64,000 nucleotides of DNA from Crocinitomicaceae bacterium (GCA_029251865.1 JAQXCN010000031.1:1-64000); one strand, 5' to 3'. Positions 28,874 through 39,070 are shown, numbered from the stretch's first letter. Numbers and translations: made by a program. Notes: generated by a model not told the origin, from the sequence alone.

Positions 28874-29560
28874 ATGAGTGACACGCTCAAAATAGCCATT
28901 GTCGGAGATTATAATTTCACCTATAATGCGCACCATGCGACAAATTTATCTTTGGACCACTCCGCAGACTTTCTAGAATTAGAACTTAATTATTATTGGA
29001 TTAAAATTGCGGATGCCCTCAAACATAAGGCAAGCTACTTCGATCAATATGATGGTGTTTGGATCGCTCCAGGCCCTATAGATAACCCATTTTACCTTTC
29101 AGGGGTTTTTAAAAAACTAACTGAAAATACAGTACCCATTTTGATTACAGGTGAAGGGTTCAAACTTTTTCTTGAATACCTCATTACCTTTCATCAGCTT
29201 ACGACATTTCAAGAAAAACTGATCTCTGAAAATTTAATTGCAGGAAATAGTTTTGATCGTTTAACCGTGTCCCCTCAAACCAAAGCATTCAGCAAGCTTT
29301 ATGAGAATTTTTCTAATATCGAATTAACCTCCTCCAGGTACAGTATCTATCCACAACTTACCGAACAGCTAAAAAATAAATTCATAGATATTGAAGCACT
29401 CAATCAGTTTGATGATCCCGAAATTATAAGCCTAAAAAATCATCCATTCTTTATAAGCTGCGCATTTTGCCCCCAGATATCCTCTACTAGAGATATCCCC
29501 CACCCTATCATTTATACTTTTTTAAAGATGGCCGTCTCAAAAAAAGTTAAGCCAGAATAA
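28874..29560 (+). CDS. CTP-synthase-C-terminal-related glutamine amidotransferase-like protein, predicted inactive
   Basis: IAIVGDYNFTYNAHHA, YDGVWIAPGPIDN, PILITGEGFKLFLEY (nucleophile position lost), SSRYSIYPQLTEQL, LKNHPFFISCAFCPQ. Confidence 0.7.
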   Translation: MSDTLKIAIVGDYNFTYNAHHATNLSLDHSADFLELELNYYWIKIADALKHKASYFDQYDGVWIAPGPIDNPFYLSGVFKKLTENTVPILITGEGFKLFLEYLITFHQLTTFQEKLISENLIAGNSFDRLTVSPQTKAFSKLYENFSNIELTSSRYSIYPQLTEQLKNKFIDIEALNQFDDPEIISLKNHPFFISCAFCPQISSTRDIPHPIIYTFLKMAVSKKVKPE

Positions 29561-32500
29561 GCTCTTTTGTCTTTGAATAGTATAACATCGAAACAACCTT
29601 TTTCTTAAATATTTCCTCAAGGTTACGCTTGTATTCCTTAACCTGCTTATGATCTTTCGCCTCTTTTTTTCCAGTCTTAAAATCAAGAACTACGATGTCA
29701 AGGTTTCTAACAATGACCTTATCTGGCCTTAGAGTGTTTCCCGAAGGCAAAAGGATAGGATGCTCATTTAAAATTTTCTCTGCGTTTTTGTATAGGTCTT
29801 TTTCAGTGGCCACGTCAAAAAAGCAAGAAGCTACTTCCAATAAAGAATCCCGCATCGAAACTTGAACAATACCATTATTTATAAGCGCACTCAGTGCACT
29901 TTCTAATGCACCAATGGTATCTACACTGGCCATAAGCGCATGGAAATAAACACCAAAAAGCCGTTCGTCCTGAGAACCGTGCTCTTCTTTATGCTTCTCT
30001 TTGAACGCAATTTGAAAAACTGAAGATTCATTTACGACCTCCCTTGGGGTATAAAAATCACCATTATCAGAAACGGTCTCTATTTTTCTGGTTGCAATAC
30101 CCGATTGATAGCGGCATACTCCATCTTGTTCTTGTAATTCGAAAGTCTGGATAAGATTATGATGAAAACGATGTCCCAAGTTGGATGCTTTATCATACCT
30201 ATTGAATATATACAGACGTCTTTCCGGTCTCGTTAAACCAACGTATAATAAGTTAAGTTTGTCTAAAAGAATCAAATTCTCCTCCTCCAATGCTTTGGTA
30301 TGAATTTCGTCTAAAATATTTGTCTTACTCAAAGAAGTATATAGCACTTTACCATCAGATTCAACAAAAAACTTCGACTCGTTGTGAATGCTCAGGCTAA
30401 AGTCAATCTTCGGGATGATGACTATAGGAAACTCTAAGCCCTTAGATTTGTGGATTGTCATGATTTGAACTGCATCCTTACTTTCAGGCATCTTCAATGC
30501 AAACTTAGACTTATTATCCTCGAAATATTCTATGAATTTTGACAAATCAGATTGACGGTTACATTGAAATTGAAAAACCAAATCTGAAAACTGATGCAAA
30601 TACGGGTTTTCTACTTCCTTCCACCTCATGAGTCTGATGAACTCTTGAACCAACTGAACAAGATTTTCAAAAGGTTTAAAGAATTTTTTTGCACCACCAA
30701 AATAATCTTCAAGGAAGCGATCATCGTCAAAAATTTTTATCGTTTTTCCGGAATTATTTTGAACCGCTTTGATGTAATTAAAATAGGGGTCGTTTACGGT
30801 CTGATTCATCCTAAAATAAAGCTCAGCAAACTGTCTTTTCATTAAATCCACCGTAGGCTTCATTCTCCATTTTAAAAAAGCAATAAGTAATCTCACTTCC
30901 ATATTACGGCTTATTAATAGAGATTCCTGAGAAAAAACAGTAATTCCCAATTTGGTTAGTTTATTAGCGATTTTTACTCCAAGGTCATTTTTGTCAGTGA
31001 GAATACAAATATCACCAAGGTCAAAGGAATCCTTTAGGCATTGATTAATAATGGTCTGAATTTCATCAATCATCTCCTCTGAGTCAGGCTTCCGTTTTTC
31101 CGAAACAACTTGGACAAATCCGGCCTTAGTGGCCGCAGGAATTTGAGATACAGCCTCGTAAAACGCACCGAATTTTGGAGGCAATGACGTCCTGAATTGT
31201 TCAAAAAAACTATTATTAAAGTTCACGATCTCGGCAGAAGATCGGTAATTCATTTCAAGAGGTCTTTTCGTGCCCATCTGATTAAAATACGCTGAGTGGT
31301 CTTCAATCTTTGGATCTTTCTCTGGGTTATAAATAGCAGGTAAAGCCACGAATTGTTCAGCCAAACCGTTGTTGAATCGATAGATAGACTGCTTCGGGTC
31401 ACCAACGATTAAATTTTGTTTTCCTTTCGAAAGAGATTCTCGCAGAAGCGGTAAAAGATTAAGCCATTGAAGTCTTGAAGTATCTTGAAATTCATCCAAT
31501 AAAAAATGCTCATATCGGGTACCAAAACGTTCGTATATGTATGGTGCATCCTCTTTCTGAACAAGGGTCCCAATCAATTCATTAAACTCAGAAATACGAA
31601 TAACCTTCGTTTTCATCCGAAGGTCATGTAAAGCCTCTGAAACATATTTCAATAAAGCCATATTATAAAAATTTGCTTTATACTTCGACAATAACATGTG
31701 ACGTTGGGCATTTTCTGCATGAAACTCATTTAAGTCTAAAAGCCGTTGCTTTAGTTCTGCTGTAAAAGCCTTAGAATCTCCAGGTTTCTCACATAACTTC
31801 ATGAAAGTTGCTGTCAACAATGAAACGTCGCGTTTAAAAGTCGGAAACTTTTGATAGCCAAGTATTTTGTTTAACGATTTCATTGTATTTGTTTTACCAG
31901 GTAAATCATCAGGGTTCAAATTCATCCCCGATACATATTCCTTAAGCGCAAGATTTAAACCTGAAAAGCCCGAACTAATTGTTCGCAACTCCTTAAGGAG
32001 CATTTTAAACTCTTTTTCATCAAAATTTAGCGTGTGAAGTAGTTCAATATATGACTTGTTTTTCTCATTATTTAGTGCCGATGCAAAAGCCAATAAATGT
32101 CTTTTGAAGTTCCATTGGCTGCCATCTTGGAAATTTGACTTGGCATAATTTTTTACAAGCTTGGTAAGTGCTAAATTATTAGAAGCACCAACATTACTGA
32201 GCATTAACTCCAAAACCTCCTCTAAAACCTCCTTTTCATTCAATGAAATCTCAAATTCAGCAGGCAGATTGAGATCATTTGAAAATGATTTTATCAATCT
32301 CAAATTAAATTTATCTATCGTTGATACATTGAAATTTTCATAACCATGAAGAATTGCTTTTAATGCTTTAGAAGCCCTCTTCTTTAACTCATGCACCTCT
32401 AGTTTTATGATTTTTTCAAGCTCACAAACAATGGACTCGGTCTTAGAATCCTTGACAGCAGTATCATATTTGGCGATATTAAACAAAGCATCTATAATTC

Positions 32501-32729
32501 TTGTTTTCATTTCAGTTGATGCCTTATTCGTAAAAGTTATAGCAACAATACCCTTGTAATTATTTGAAGATTCAGGGGCCAACAAGATGGACAAATACTC
32601 AAGTACCAGTTGGAAAGTCTTACCACTTCCTGCGGAAGCGTTTAAAACGCATAACGGGTACTTTTTTCTATCAATGGATGCTAACATGTTATTATGTTTT
32701 TCTGTTGGCTTAAAAATAGGAAAAACCAA
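29547..32729 (-). CDS. UvrD/AddA-like helicase-nuclease
   Basis: Walker A LNASAGSGKTFQLV, VAITFTNKASTEMK, LLDEFQDTSRLQW, GDPKQSIYRF, TIHKSKGLEFPIVI; C-terminal PD-(D/E)XK-like DIVVLDFKTGKK. Confidence 0.92.
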   Translation of the reverse strand: MVFPIFKPTEKHNNMLASIDRKKYPLCVLNASAGSGKTFQLVLEYLSILLAPESSNNYKGIVAITFTNKASTEMKTRIIDALFNIAKYDTAVKDSKTESIVCELEKIIKLEVHELKKRASKALKAILHGYENFNVSTIDKFNLRLIKSFSNDLNLPAEFEISLNEKEVLEEVLELMLSNVGASNNLALTKLVKNYAKSNFQDGSQWNFKRHLLAFASALNNEKNKSYIELLHTLNFDEKEFKMLLKELRTISSGFSGLNLALKEYVSGMNLNPDDLPGKTNTMKSLNKILGYQKFPTFKRDVSLLTATFMKLCEKPGDSKAFTAELKQRLLDLNEFHAENAQRHMLLSKYKANFYNMALLKYVSEALHDLRMKTKVIRISEFNELIGTLVQKEDAPYIYERFGTRYEHFLLDEFQDTSRLQWLNLLPLLRESLSKGKQNLIVGDPKQSIYRFNNGLAEQFVALPAIYNPEKDPKIEDHSAYFNQMGTKRPLEMNYRSSAEIVNFNNSFFEQFRTSLPPKFGAFYEAVSQIPAATKAGFVQVVSEKRKPDSEEMIDEIQTIINQCLKDSFDLGDICILTDKNDLGVKIANKLTKLGITVFSQESLLISRNMEVRLLIAFLKWRMKPTVDLMKRQFAELYFRMNQTVNDPYFNYIKAVQNNSGKTIKIFDDDRFLEDYFGGAKKFFKPFENLVQLVQEFIRLMRWKEVENPYLHQFSDLVFQFQCNRQSDLSKFIEYFEDNKSKFALKMPESKDAVQIMTIHKSKGLEFPIVIIPKIDFSLSIHNESKFFVESDGKVLYTSLSKTNILDEIHTKALEEENLILLDKLNLLYVGLTRPERRLYIFNRYDKASNLGHRFHHNLIQTFELQEQDGVCRYQSGIATRKIETVSDNGDFYTPREVVNESSVFQIAFKEKHKEEHGSQDERLFGVYFHALMASVDTIGALESALSALINNGIVQVSMRDSLLEVASCFFDVATEKDLYKNAEKILNEHPILLPSGNTLRPDKVIVRNLDIVVLDFKTGKKEAKDHKQVKEYKRNLEEIFKKKVVSMLYYSKTKELILA

Positions 32730-32755
32730 TTATTTTACCTTAATTTTGATAGACT

Positions 32756-33550
32756 ATGAATCGGTTTTTATTTTTATTGTTTGTACTAACGTTATCATTG
32801 TTTTCTTGTAAAAAAGAAGGCTGTACAGATGAAAATGCTCAGAATTTCAATGAAAACGCAACCCAGAATGATGGGAGTTGTGTTTATTCACCCAATGACT
32901 CAATAAAAATTCAAATCAATCCAGTATATAATGGTTTTGATTTACATCTTGACTCTGTTTACAATACGATTGAAGGATATGGTGTGAAATTTACTACTAT
33001 AAGTTTCTTTATCAGTAACCTAAACAACCAATCCGACACCCTAAATACGTCTTCACTTTTTGATTTTAGAGAAAAGGGAAGGCTTCTTTTAGCCGAAAAT
33101 CAAGACTTCAATACTTTCAATCAAATTCAAGGTGATATTGGTGTTGGGCCTGCAAACAATCACGGCGATCCGTCAGCATTCAACAACGAAAGTGATTTAA
33201 ATATAGAAAATGCGGGTTTAATGCATTGGAGCTGGAATACAGGTTATATATTTGTAAATATTGAAGGAAAAGTAGATACTTTGTCGTCAGGAATTTTCAA
33301 TCACAATTTCAGTTTTCATATAGGAACAGATGCATTTCTCCAAAACTTTTCTTTTGATAACATATCTTGGGTAGAGACTGGTGTCAATGAACATACCTTG
33401 TTTCTCGAATTAGATCTTTCAAGTTTCCTAAACGCCGAGAACAATGCCATTGATCTTAAAGATGAATATTTAACACACTCAAACAGCAGTCAACAACCAC
33501 TCTCTGAAAAAGTAGTAGCAAACTTCGTTAATGCCTTTAATGCTCCGTGA
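32756..33550 (+). CDS. MbnP-family-like lipoprotein
   Basis: Lipobox LFSCKK; GCTDENAQNFNENATQNDGSC segment; YGVKFTTISFFISNL and LMHWSWNTGYIFVNIEGK motifs. Confidence 0.8.
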   Translation: MNRFLFLLFVLTLSLFSCKKEGCTDENAQNFNENATQNDGSCVYSPNDSIKIQINPVYNGFDLHLDSVYNTIEGYGVKFTTISFFISNLNNQSDTLNTSSLFDFREKGRLLLAENQDFNTFNQIQGDIGVGPANNHGDPSAFNNESDLNIENAGLMHWSWNTGYIFVNIEGKVDTLSSGIFNHNFSFHIGTDAFLQNFSFDNISWVETGVNEHTLFLELDLSSFLNAENNAIDLKDEYLTHSNSSQQPLSEKVVANFVNAFNAP

Positions 33551-34626
33551 TGCATAAAGTATACCCTTTCCTAATATTAATTATACTTTTTTCGTCTTGT
33601 AGAAAAGAAAAGGTTTCTTTCATTCCCACACCTTACACCATTGTTATCCCATCACACTTCCCGCAGATGAACATCCCGGATGATAATCCTATGACCAAAG
33701 AAGGTGTTGATTTAGGTAGACATCTTTTTTATGAAACAAAGTTGAGTGGAGATGAATCAATGAGTTGCGCAAGTTGTCATAAAATAGGAAGTGGATTTGC
33801 TGATAATGTTGCTGTCCCTGTCGGTATAGACGGTATTGCAGGCACAAGAAATTCTATGCCTATTTTCAATATGGGTTGGGATGAATTTTTCACCTGGGAT
33901 GGCCGTCAATCATCCCTTGAAGCACAAATACTTGAACCCGTTCCAAACCCAATCGAAATGCATTTAGAATGGAAAGAAGCTGTGAATAGGTTACAACTCG
34001 ACGTAGCGTACAGGAATAAATTCTTTCGAGCTTTTGGTGAAGAAGGTATTGATTCAATTAAAGTAGCAAAAGCAATAGGACAGTTCATCAGAACTATTGT
34101 TTCCGGCTCGTCAACCTTCGATGTTATGTACAAATATGAAAATGGCCTTTCATTATCTAACAGTGAAAACCAAGTGCTTGAAAATATTGAAGCTGAGACA
34201 TGGGCAGGTTACGACCTTTTCAAAAGTTTAAACGGTGCAGATTGTTTTCATTGTCACAATGGACCACTTATGCGGGTAAAAAAATTCAGTAATAATGGCT
34301 TGGATGCAACATTTAATGATGAGGGAAGGGCGCTCGTAACTGGGAATGACCTTGATTTAGGAAAATTCAAAGTTCCATCCCTGAGGAATTTATCTAGCAC
34401 AGGACCCTACATGCACGACGGACGCTTCAACACGCTTGAAGAGGTAATTGAACACTATTCATCAGGGATTCAAATGAACCCAACACTTGATCCTATGATT
34501 GAATTTGGAGGTGAAGGAGGAGTGCAACTTGACGCATTAGAAAAAGAATGGCTGAAACAATTCTTGCTCGCTTTAAACGACACTATTTACATTAATAATC
34601 CTAATTTTAAGGATCCATTCAACTGA
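33547..34626 (+). CDS. Di-heme cytochrome c peroxidase/MauG/MbnH-like protein
   Basis: Two CxxCH motifs (SCASCHKIG, DCFHCHNG); GRHLFYETKLSGDESMSC, WDGRQSSLEAQ, KVPSLRNLSSTGPYMHDGRFNTLEEVIEHYS. Confidence 0.92.
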   Translation: MMHKVYPFLILIILFSSCRKEKVSFIPTPYTIVIPSHFPQMNIPDDNPMTKEGVDLGRHLFYETKLSGDESMSCASCHKIGSGFADNVAVPVGIDGIAGTRNSMPIFNMGWDEFFTWDGRQSSLEAQILEPVPNPIEMHLEWKEAVNRLQLDVAYRNKFFRAFGEEGIDSIKVAKAIGQFIRTIVSGSSTFDVMYKYENGLSLSNSENQVLENIEAETWAGYDLFKSLNGADCFHCHNGPLMRVKKFSNNGLDATFNDEGRALVTGNDLDLGKFKVPSLRNLSSTGPYMHDGRFNTLEEVIEHYSSGIQMNPTLDPMIEFGGEGGVQLDALEKEWLKQFLLALNDTIYINNPNFKDPFN

Positions 34627-34629
34627 ATC

Positions 34630-36048
34630 ATGCCAGCAACGAGACATTTAACAACAGAAGAAAAGGCGCTAAAAATCAATTTGCAATCTGATATTTATGG
34701 GTGCTTCGCGGAAATCGGCGCGGGTCAGGAAGTTGCAGCAAACTTTTTTAAAGCAGGAGGAAGTTCAGGAACTATTGCTTTTAGCCACTCAGCATATGAC
34801 ATGAAGGTTTCGGATTCTATGTATGGAAAAACGAAGCGATATGTTTGTGAAGAACGTCTTCAAATCATGTTAAACACGGAATTCACAAACCTCAAAGAAA
34901 CACTCCCAAATAAATATAAAGAATCAAAGTTCTTTGCCTTTTGCAATACCGTTGAATCGCTGAACTACCACAAAACAAATCAAGGTAAAGGCTGGGTTGG
35001 TATTCGTTTTCAACTCAAACCCGAGGCTGAGCCTAACACTGTCGTTTTACATGTCAAAATGCATGACAATAGTCACAAGGGGCAGCAAGAAGCACTTGGA
35101 ATTCTTGGTGTAAATCTTATACACTCGTGCTACCATAGTAATAATGATATCGATGAATTTCTGGATGGACTAACAAAACGTATTCCTCGAGACCGTATTG
35201 AAATTGATATGCTCAGTATCACGGGACCTGACTTTAGTAATATAGACAACCGTGTTATTGCCCTCAACCTTGTGAAAAGAGGCATTACGGATGCGACTAT
35301 GTTTGATTTAGCTCAAAACGTTTTGCAACCTACGAATGCACTTTACAAAAAGAACATATTGTTAACCAGAGGTCGTTTTCGACCTGTTACAAAAGTTCAT
35401 ATTGATATGATTGAGAATGGCAGAAAAGCTTTCTCAAATGAAAATGAAGTAAAAGAAGATAATGTAGCGGTGGTATTTGAACTAACCTTAAAAGACCTTA
35501 CAGCGGATGGGAAAATATCTGTTCAAGACTTCTTAGATCGCGCTGATTTACTCTCTTCGCTTGGTTATACGGTAATGGTTTCAAATTATCTGAAGCATTA
35601 TAAGATGGTAGAATACCTCGCGCCTATTTCAAGAGGTAATTTAATCGGCGTTATCCTCGGAGTTTATAATCTTAACACAATCTTTGATGAGCGATATTAT
35701 GACAATCTTCCTGGAGGACTGCTAGAAGCATTCGGTCGCGGTTTTGGACCGAACATGAAGCTTTATGTATATCCAGCATTGAATGTTGAGGATGGTGAAA
35801 TCTATGATCTCGACAATATTGAAATCGCACCAAACCTAAAGGGTCTTTTACAATACATGAGGGAAAATGACAAAATGAAACCGATTGTAGAATTCGATCC
35901 GAAACTCCTCCATATCATGTCAGATGATGTACTTTCAAAAATTCGAGCAGGAGCATCAAGTTGGGAAGAAGATGTGCCAGAATCTGTAGCCAAGGCAATC
36001 AAAGCATTTGAGCTATTTGGCTACCATAAGAAAGAGGTCAATATCTAA
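34630..36048 (+). CDS. Conserved protein of unknown function
   Basis: 472-aa soluble ORF; GAGQEVAANFFKAGGSSGTIA...SAYDMKVSD and KKNILLTRGRFRPVTKVHIDMI. Confidence 0.7.
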   Translation: MPATRHLTTEEKALKINLQSDIYGCFAEIGAGQEVAANFFKAGGSSGTIAFSHSAYDMKVSDSMYGKTKRYVCEERLQIMLNTEFTNLKETLPNKYKESKFFAFCNTVESLNYHKTNQGKGWVGIRFQLKPEAEPNTVVLHVKMHDNSHKGQQEALGILGVNLIHSCYHSNNDIDEFLDGLTKRIPRDRIEIDMLSITGPDFSNIDNRVIALNLVKRGITDATMFDLAQNVLQPTNALYKKNILLTRGRFRPVTKVHIDMIENGRKAFSNENEVKEDNVAVVFELTLKDLTADGKISVQDFLDRADLLSSLGYTVMVSNYLKHYKMVEYLAPISRGNLIGVILGVYNLNTIFDERYYDNLPGGLLEAFGRGFGPNMKLYVYPALNVEDGEIYDLDNIEIAPNLKGLLQYMRENDKMKPIVEFDPKLLHIMSDDVLSKIRAGASSWEEDVPESVAKAIKAFELFGYHKKEVNI

Positions 36049-37061
36049 TGCCTCACATTAAAAACGCCCTACTACGCTTTCGCATCATTGATAAGATGAT
36101 TCGAAACAAATACAAGTCATATCCATCGAAACAAGAGCTCAGAGAAGCTTGCGAAGAGTCTCTGTATGGATCTATTGATGGAGCGCATATCTGCAATAGC
36201 ACTATTGAAAAAGACCTATTTAATATGAAAATCGAGCATGATGCTCCGATTAAATACAGCAAAAAGAACAGAGGTTATTATTATGAAAACCCTGATTATA
36301 GTATTAATGATATTCCGCTTACTGAAGACGAGCTAAGCTCAATAAAATATGCCGTAGACACCCTACACCAATTTAAAGAAACGCCTTTCTTTAAAGAATT
36401 CGGTAATGCTATTGATAAAATTGTTGACCGTGTTTCAGTTGGCGATGAGCAGAACGAAATGTCAAAGTATATACAATTTGAAGCCGCAGCCTCAATTGGA
36501 GGTAATGAATTCCTGCCTATACTCTTGGAGGCCATACAAAGGAGACGAAAAGTTTGGTTTATATACACAAGCTTTACAAAGGGAGCGGGAAAGCCAAGAA
36601 AAGTTTCTCCGTTGTTCCTCAAGGAATTTCAAAAAAGATGGTATTTAGTTTCTTATGATTCTTCTAGCGAAGATATACGCACCTATGCACTTGACCGGAT
36701 GGAGGAGCCAAAAATACTAGAAGATTTGCAAGACAACCTAAAGGATTTCAAACCTGAAGAATATTTTAAAAATGCCATGGGTATAACGAGCTATAAGGGA
36801 AACGCCTATGTAATAAAACTCAAGGCCAAAGAGATTGCTTCGAAATACCTAAAAAGTCAACCCATTCATAAATCACAAGAAATTATTAAAGAAATTGAGG
36901 ATGGGTCAACATATTTCCAGTTAAAACTTTTGATTTCTGAAGAATTAATCCGTGCACTACTGAGTTATGGTGGTGAAATTGAAATCATTGAACCAAAAGA
37001 ACTCAAAACCGCATTGATAGAAAGAATATCAGCGATGCATAAGGTTTATCAATTAAAATAA
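36048..37061 (+). CDS. WYL-domain transcriptional regulator
   Basis: Winged-helix-like N-terminus; WYL core (RRKVWFIYTSFTKGAGKPRKVSPLFLKEFQKRWYLVSYD...RTYALDRM); starts on the preceding stop (TAATG). Confidence 0.85.
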   Translation: MPHIKNALLRFRIIDKMIRNKYKSYPSKQELREACEESLYGSIDGAHICNSTIEKDLFNMKIEHDAPIKYSKKNRGYYYENPDYSINDIPLTEDELSSIKYAVDTLHQFKETPFFKEFGNAIDKIVDRVSVGDEQNEMSKYIQFEAAASIGGNEFLPILLEAIQRRRKVWFIYTSFTKGAGKPRKVSPLFLKEFQKRWYLVSYDSSSEDIRTYALDRMEEPKILEDLQDNLKDFKPEEYFKNAMGITSYKGNAYVIKLKAKEIASKYLKSQPIHKSQEIIKEIEDGSTYFQLKLLISEELIRALLSYGGEIEIIEPKELKTALIERISAMHKVYQLK

Positions 37062-37105
37062 TTAGTTCAACTTATTGTTAATTTTACAGTTGTAATCAAT
37101 TATAT

Positions 37106-37879
37106 ATGGAAATCATAGTAGAACATAAAGAAGGGGTCTGTTTTATTACCTTTAATAGACCTGAAGTTTTCAACGCTTTTAATAAACCAATGGCAATGGC
37201 CGTTCAAAACACCCTAGACGCATGTGAAAAAGATGATACGGTAAGGGCTGTAGTACTGATAGGAACGGGGAAAGCCTTTTGCGCAGGACAAGATTTGGCT
37301 GAGGTTACAGATCCAAACGGACCTGAATTGAAAGATATTGTTGGCCAACATTACAACCCAATAATAAAACGTATTCGAGCCATCGAAAAACCAATTATTG
37401 CTGCAGTAAATGGCGTAGCCGCTGGCGCGGGTGCGAATATCGCTTTGGCTTGTGATATCGTGTTTGCAAAACAAAGTGCTACTTTCATTCAAGCATTTTC
37501 AAAAATTGGGCTTATACCAGACTCGGGGGGAACATATTTCCTTCCGAGAATTATTGGCGTTCAAAAAGCACTGGCACTTATGATGACTGGAGATAAAATC
37601 AGTGCGCAAGAAGCTGAAGAACTGAATATGATTTACAAAGCCGTTGAAGATGCAACTTTTGATTCCGTCGTTCATAGTTTTGTAAATAAGATTGCTAAGA
37701 TGCCTACAAGAGCCATAGGGCTTACAAAAAAAGCAGTTAATGAAAGCCTATCAAACTCACTAGATGTTCAATTGGGCCTGGAAGAAAAACTTCAAAATGA
37801 AGCAGGGCAGACTAAAGACTTTAACGAAGGTGTCGAGGCTTTTCTCGAAAAAAGACCTGCAAAATTCATAGGTAAATGA
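37106..37879 (+). CDS. Enoyl-CoA hydratase/isomerase family protein
   Basis: TFNRPEVFNAFN, GTGKAFCAGQDL, KPIIAAVNGVAAGAGANIALACDIVFA, GLIPDSGGTYFLPR. Confidence 0.93.
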   Translation: MEIIVEHKEGVCFITFNRPEVFNAFNKPMAMAVQNTLDACEKDDTVRAVVLIGTGKAFCAGQDLAEVTDPNGPELKDIVGQHYNPIIKRIRAIEKPIIAAVNGVAAGAGANIALACDIVFAKQSATFIQAFSKIGLIPDSGGTYFLPRIIGVQKALALMMTGDKISAQEAEELNMIYKAVEDATFDSVVHSFVNKIAKMPTRAIGLTKKAVNESLSNSLDVQLGLEEKLQNEAGQTKDFNEGVEAFLEKRPAKFIGK

Positions 37880-39039
37880 TTGAAACAATTGGCGTAGTTG
37901 GCTCAGGAACGATGGGTATAGGAATTGCTCAAATAGCTGCACAGAATAAACATCAGGTGGTCCTTCATGACCATAGTGAAAAACAATTATCGAAGGCAAA
38001 AGAAGGTCTTGACAAGATAATGAAAAGACTTGTTGAAAAGGGACGAATAACTGAATCGGAACGTAAAGTAATAAACAGCAGGATTTTATTTACAACAAAT
38101 ATGGGTGACTTATGGCCCTGTGGATTAGTAATCGAAGCAATAGTAGAAGATATCACGATCAAACATGAGGTTTTTAAAAAACTTGAAGATATTGTTTCTG
38201 ATCATTGTATTTTGGCATCAAACACATCCTCATTATCAATAGCTTCAATTGGCGCTGCATTAAACAAGTCAGAACGTATTATTGGGATCCATTTTTTCAA
38301 TCCGGCACCATTAATGCCTCTTGTAGAAATAATTCCCTCCATACAAAGCTCTAAAAGCACAAGTGACTCTGCAAAAGAACTCATAACCTCGTGGGGCAAA
38401 ACGGTAGTCATGTGTAAAGATACACCTGGATTTATTGTAAATCGGGTTGCACGACCTTTTTATGGCGAAGCGCTTCGCATTTACGAGGAGGGTATTGCTG
38501 ACTTTGCAACAATTGATTGGGCACTCAAAGAGCTTGGAGGATTTAGAATGGGGCCTTTTACACTCATGGATTATATTGGTAATGATATAAACTTCGCTGT
38601 AACGGAATCTGTATTTAAAGCCTTTTTCTACGACCCGAGATTTAAACCTTCGTTTACCCAAAAAAGATATTCAGAAGCCGGTTTTTACGGTCGTAAATCA
38701 GGAAGAGGTTATTATCACTATGAAAACGAAGAACTAAATTCAAAGGCAAATAAAGATAAAGTTTTGGGTCAATCTATTCTTGACCGTATTGTTTGCTTAT
38801 TAATCAATGAGGCAATTGACGCTGTCTTCATGGATGTTGCGACAACTAAGGATGTAGATTTAGCGATGACCAAAGGTGTAAACTATCCGAAAGGTCTTTT
38901 ACAATGGGGAGATGAAATAGGGTTAGAAGTTGTATTAAAGAGACTCCAGGATTTATTCGATTACTACGGAGAGGACCGATACCGGCCTAACCCTTTGCTT
39001 CGAAGAATGGTAGCCGAAAAAAAGAAATTTTATAGCTGA
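37876..39039 (+). CDS. 3-hydroxyacyl-CoA dehydrogenase
   Basis: GVVGSGTMGIGIAQIAA, SNTSSLSIASI, RIIGIHFFNPAPLMPLVEII, DTPGFIVNRVARPF; ATGA overlap with upstream gene. Confidence 0.95.
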   Translation: MIETIGVVGSGTMGIGIAQIAAQNKHQVVLHDHSEKQLSKAKEGLDKIMKRLVEKGRITESERKVINSRILFTTNMGDLWPCGLVIEAIVEDITIKHEVFKKLEDIVSDHCILASNTSSLSIASIGAALNKSERIIGIHFFNPAPLMPLVEIIPSIQSSKSTSDSAKELITSWGKTVVMCKDTPGFIVNRVARPFYGEALRIYEEGIADFATIDWALKELGGFRMGPFTLMDYIGNDINFAVTESVFKAFFYDPRFKPSFTQKRYSEAGFYGRKSGRGYYHYENEELNSKANKDKVLGQSILDRIVCLLINEAIDAVFMDVATTKDVDLAMTKGVNYPKGLLQWGDEIGLEVVLKRLQDLFDYYGEDRYRPNPLLRRMVAEKKKFYS

Positions 39040-39070
39040 TTTTAGTATCTTCGCACCTTAAATAAAAACT

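Noticed and set aside
37214-38661. Several minus-strand ORFs antisense to the enoyl-CoA hydratase and 3-hydroxyacyl-CoA dehydrogenase genes
   Set aside because: Opposite strand of strong CDSs, no coding signature or known motif.
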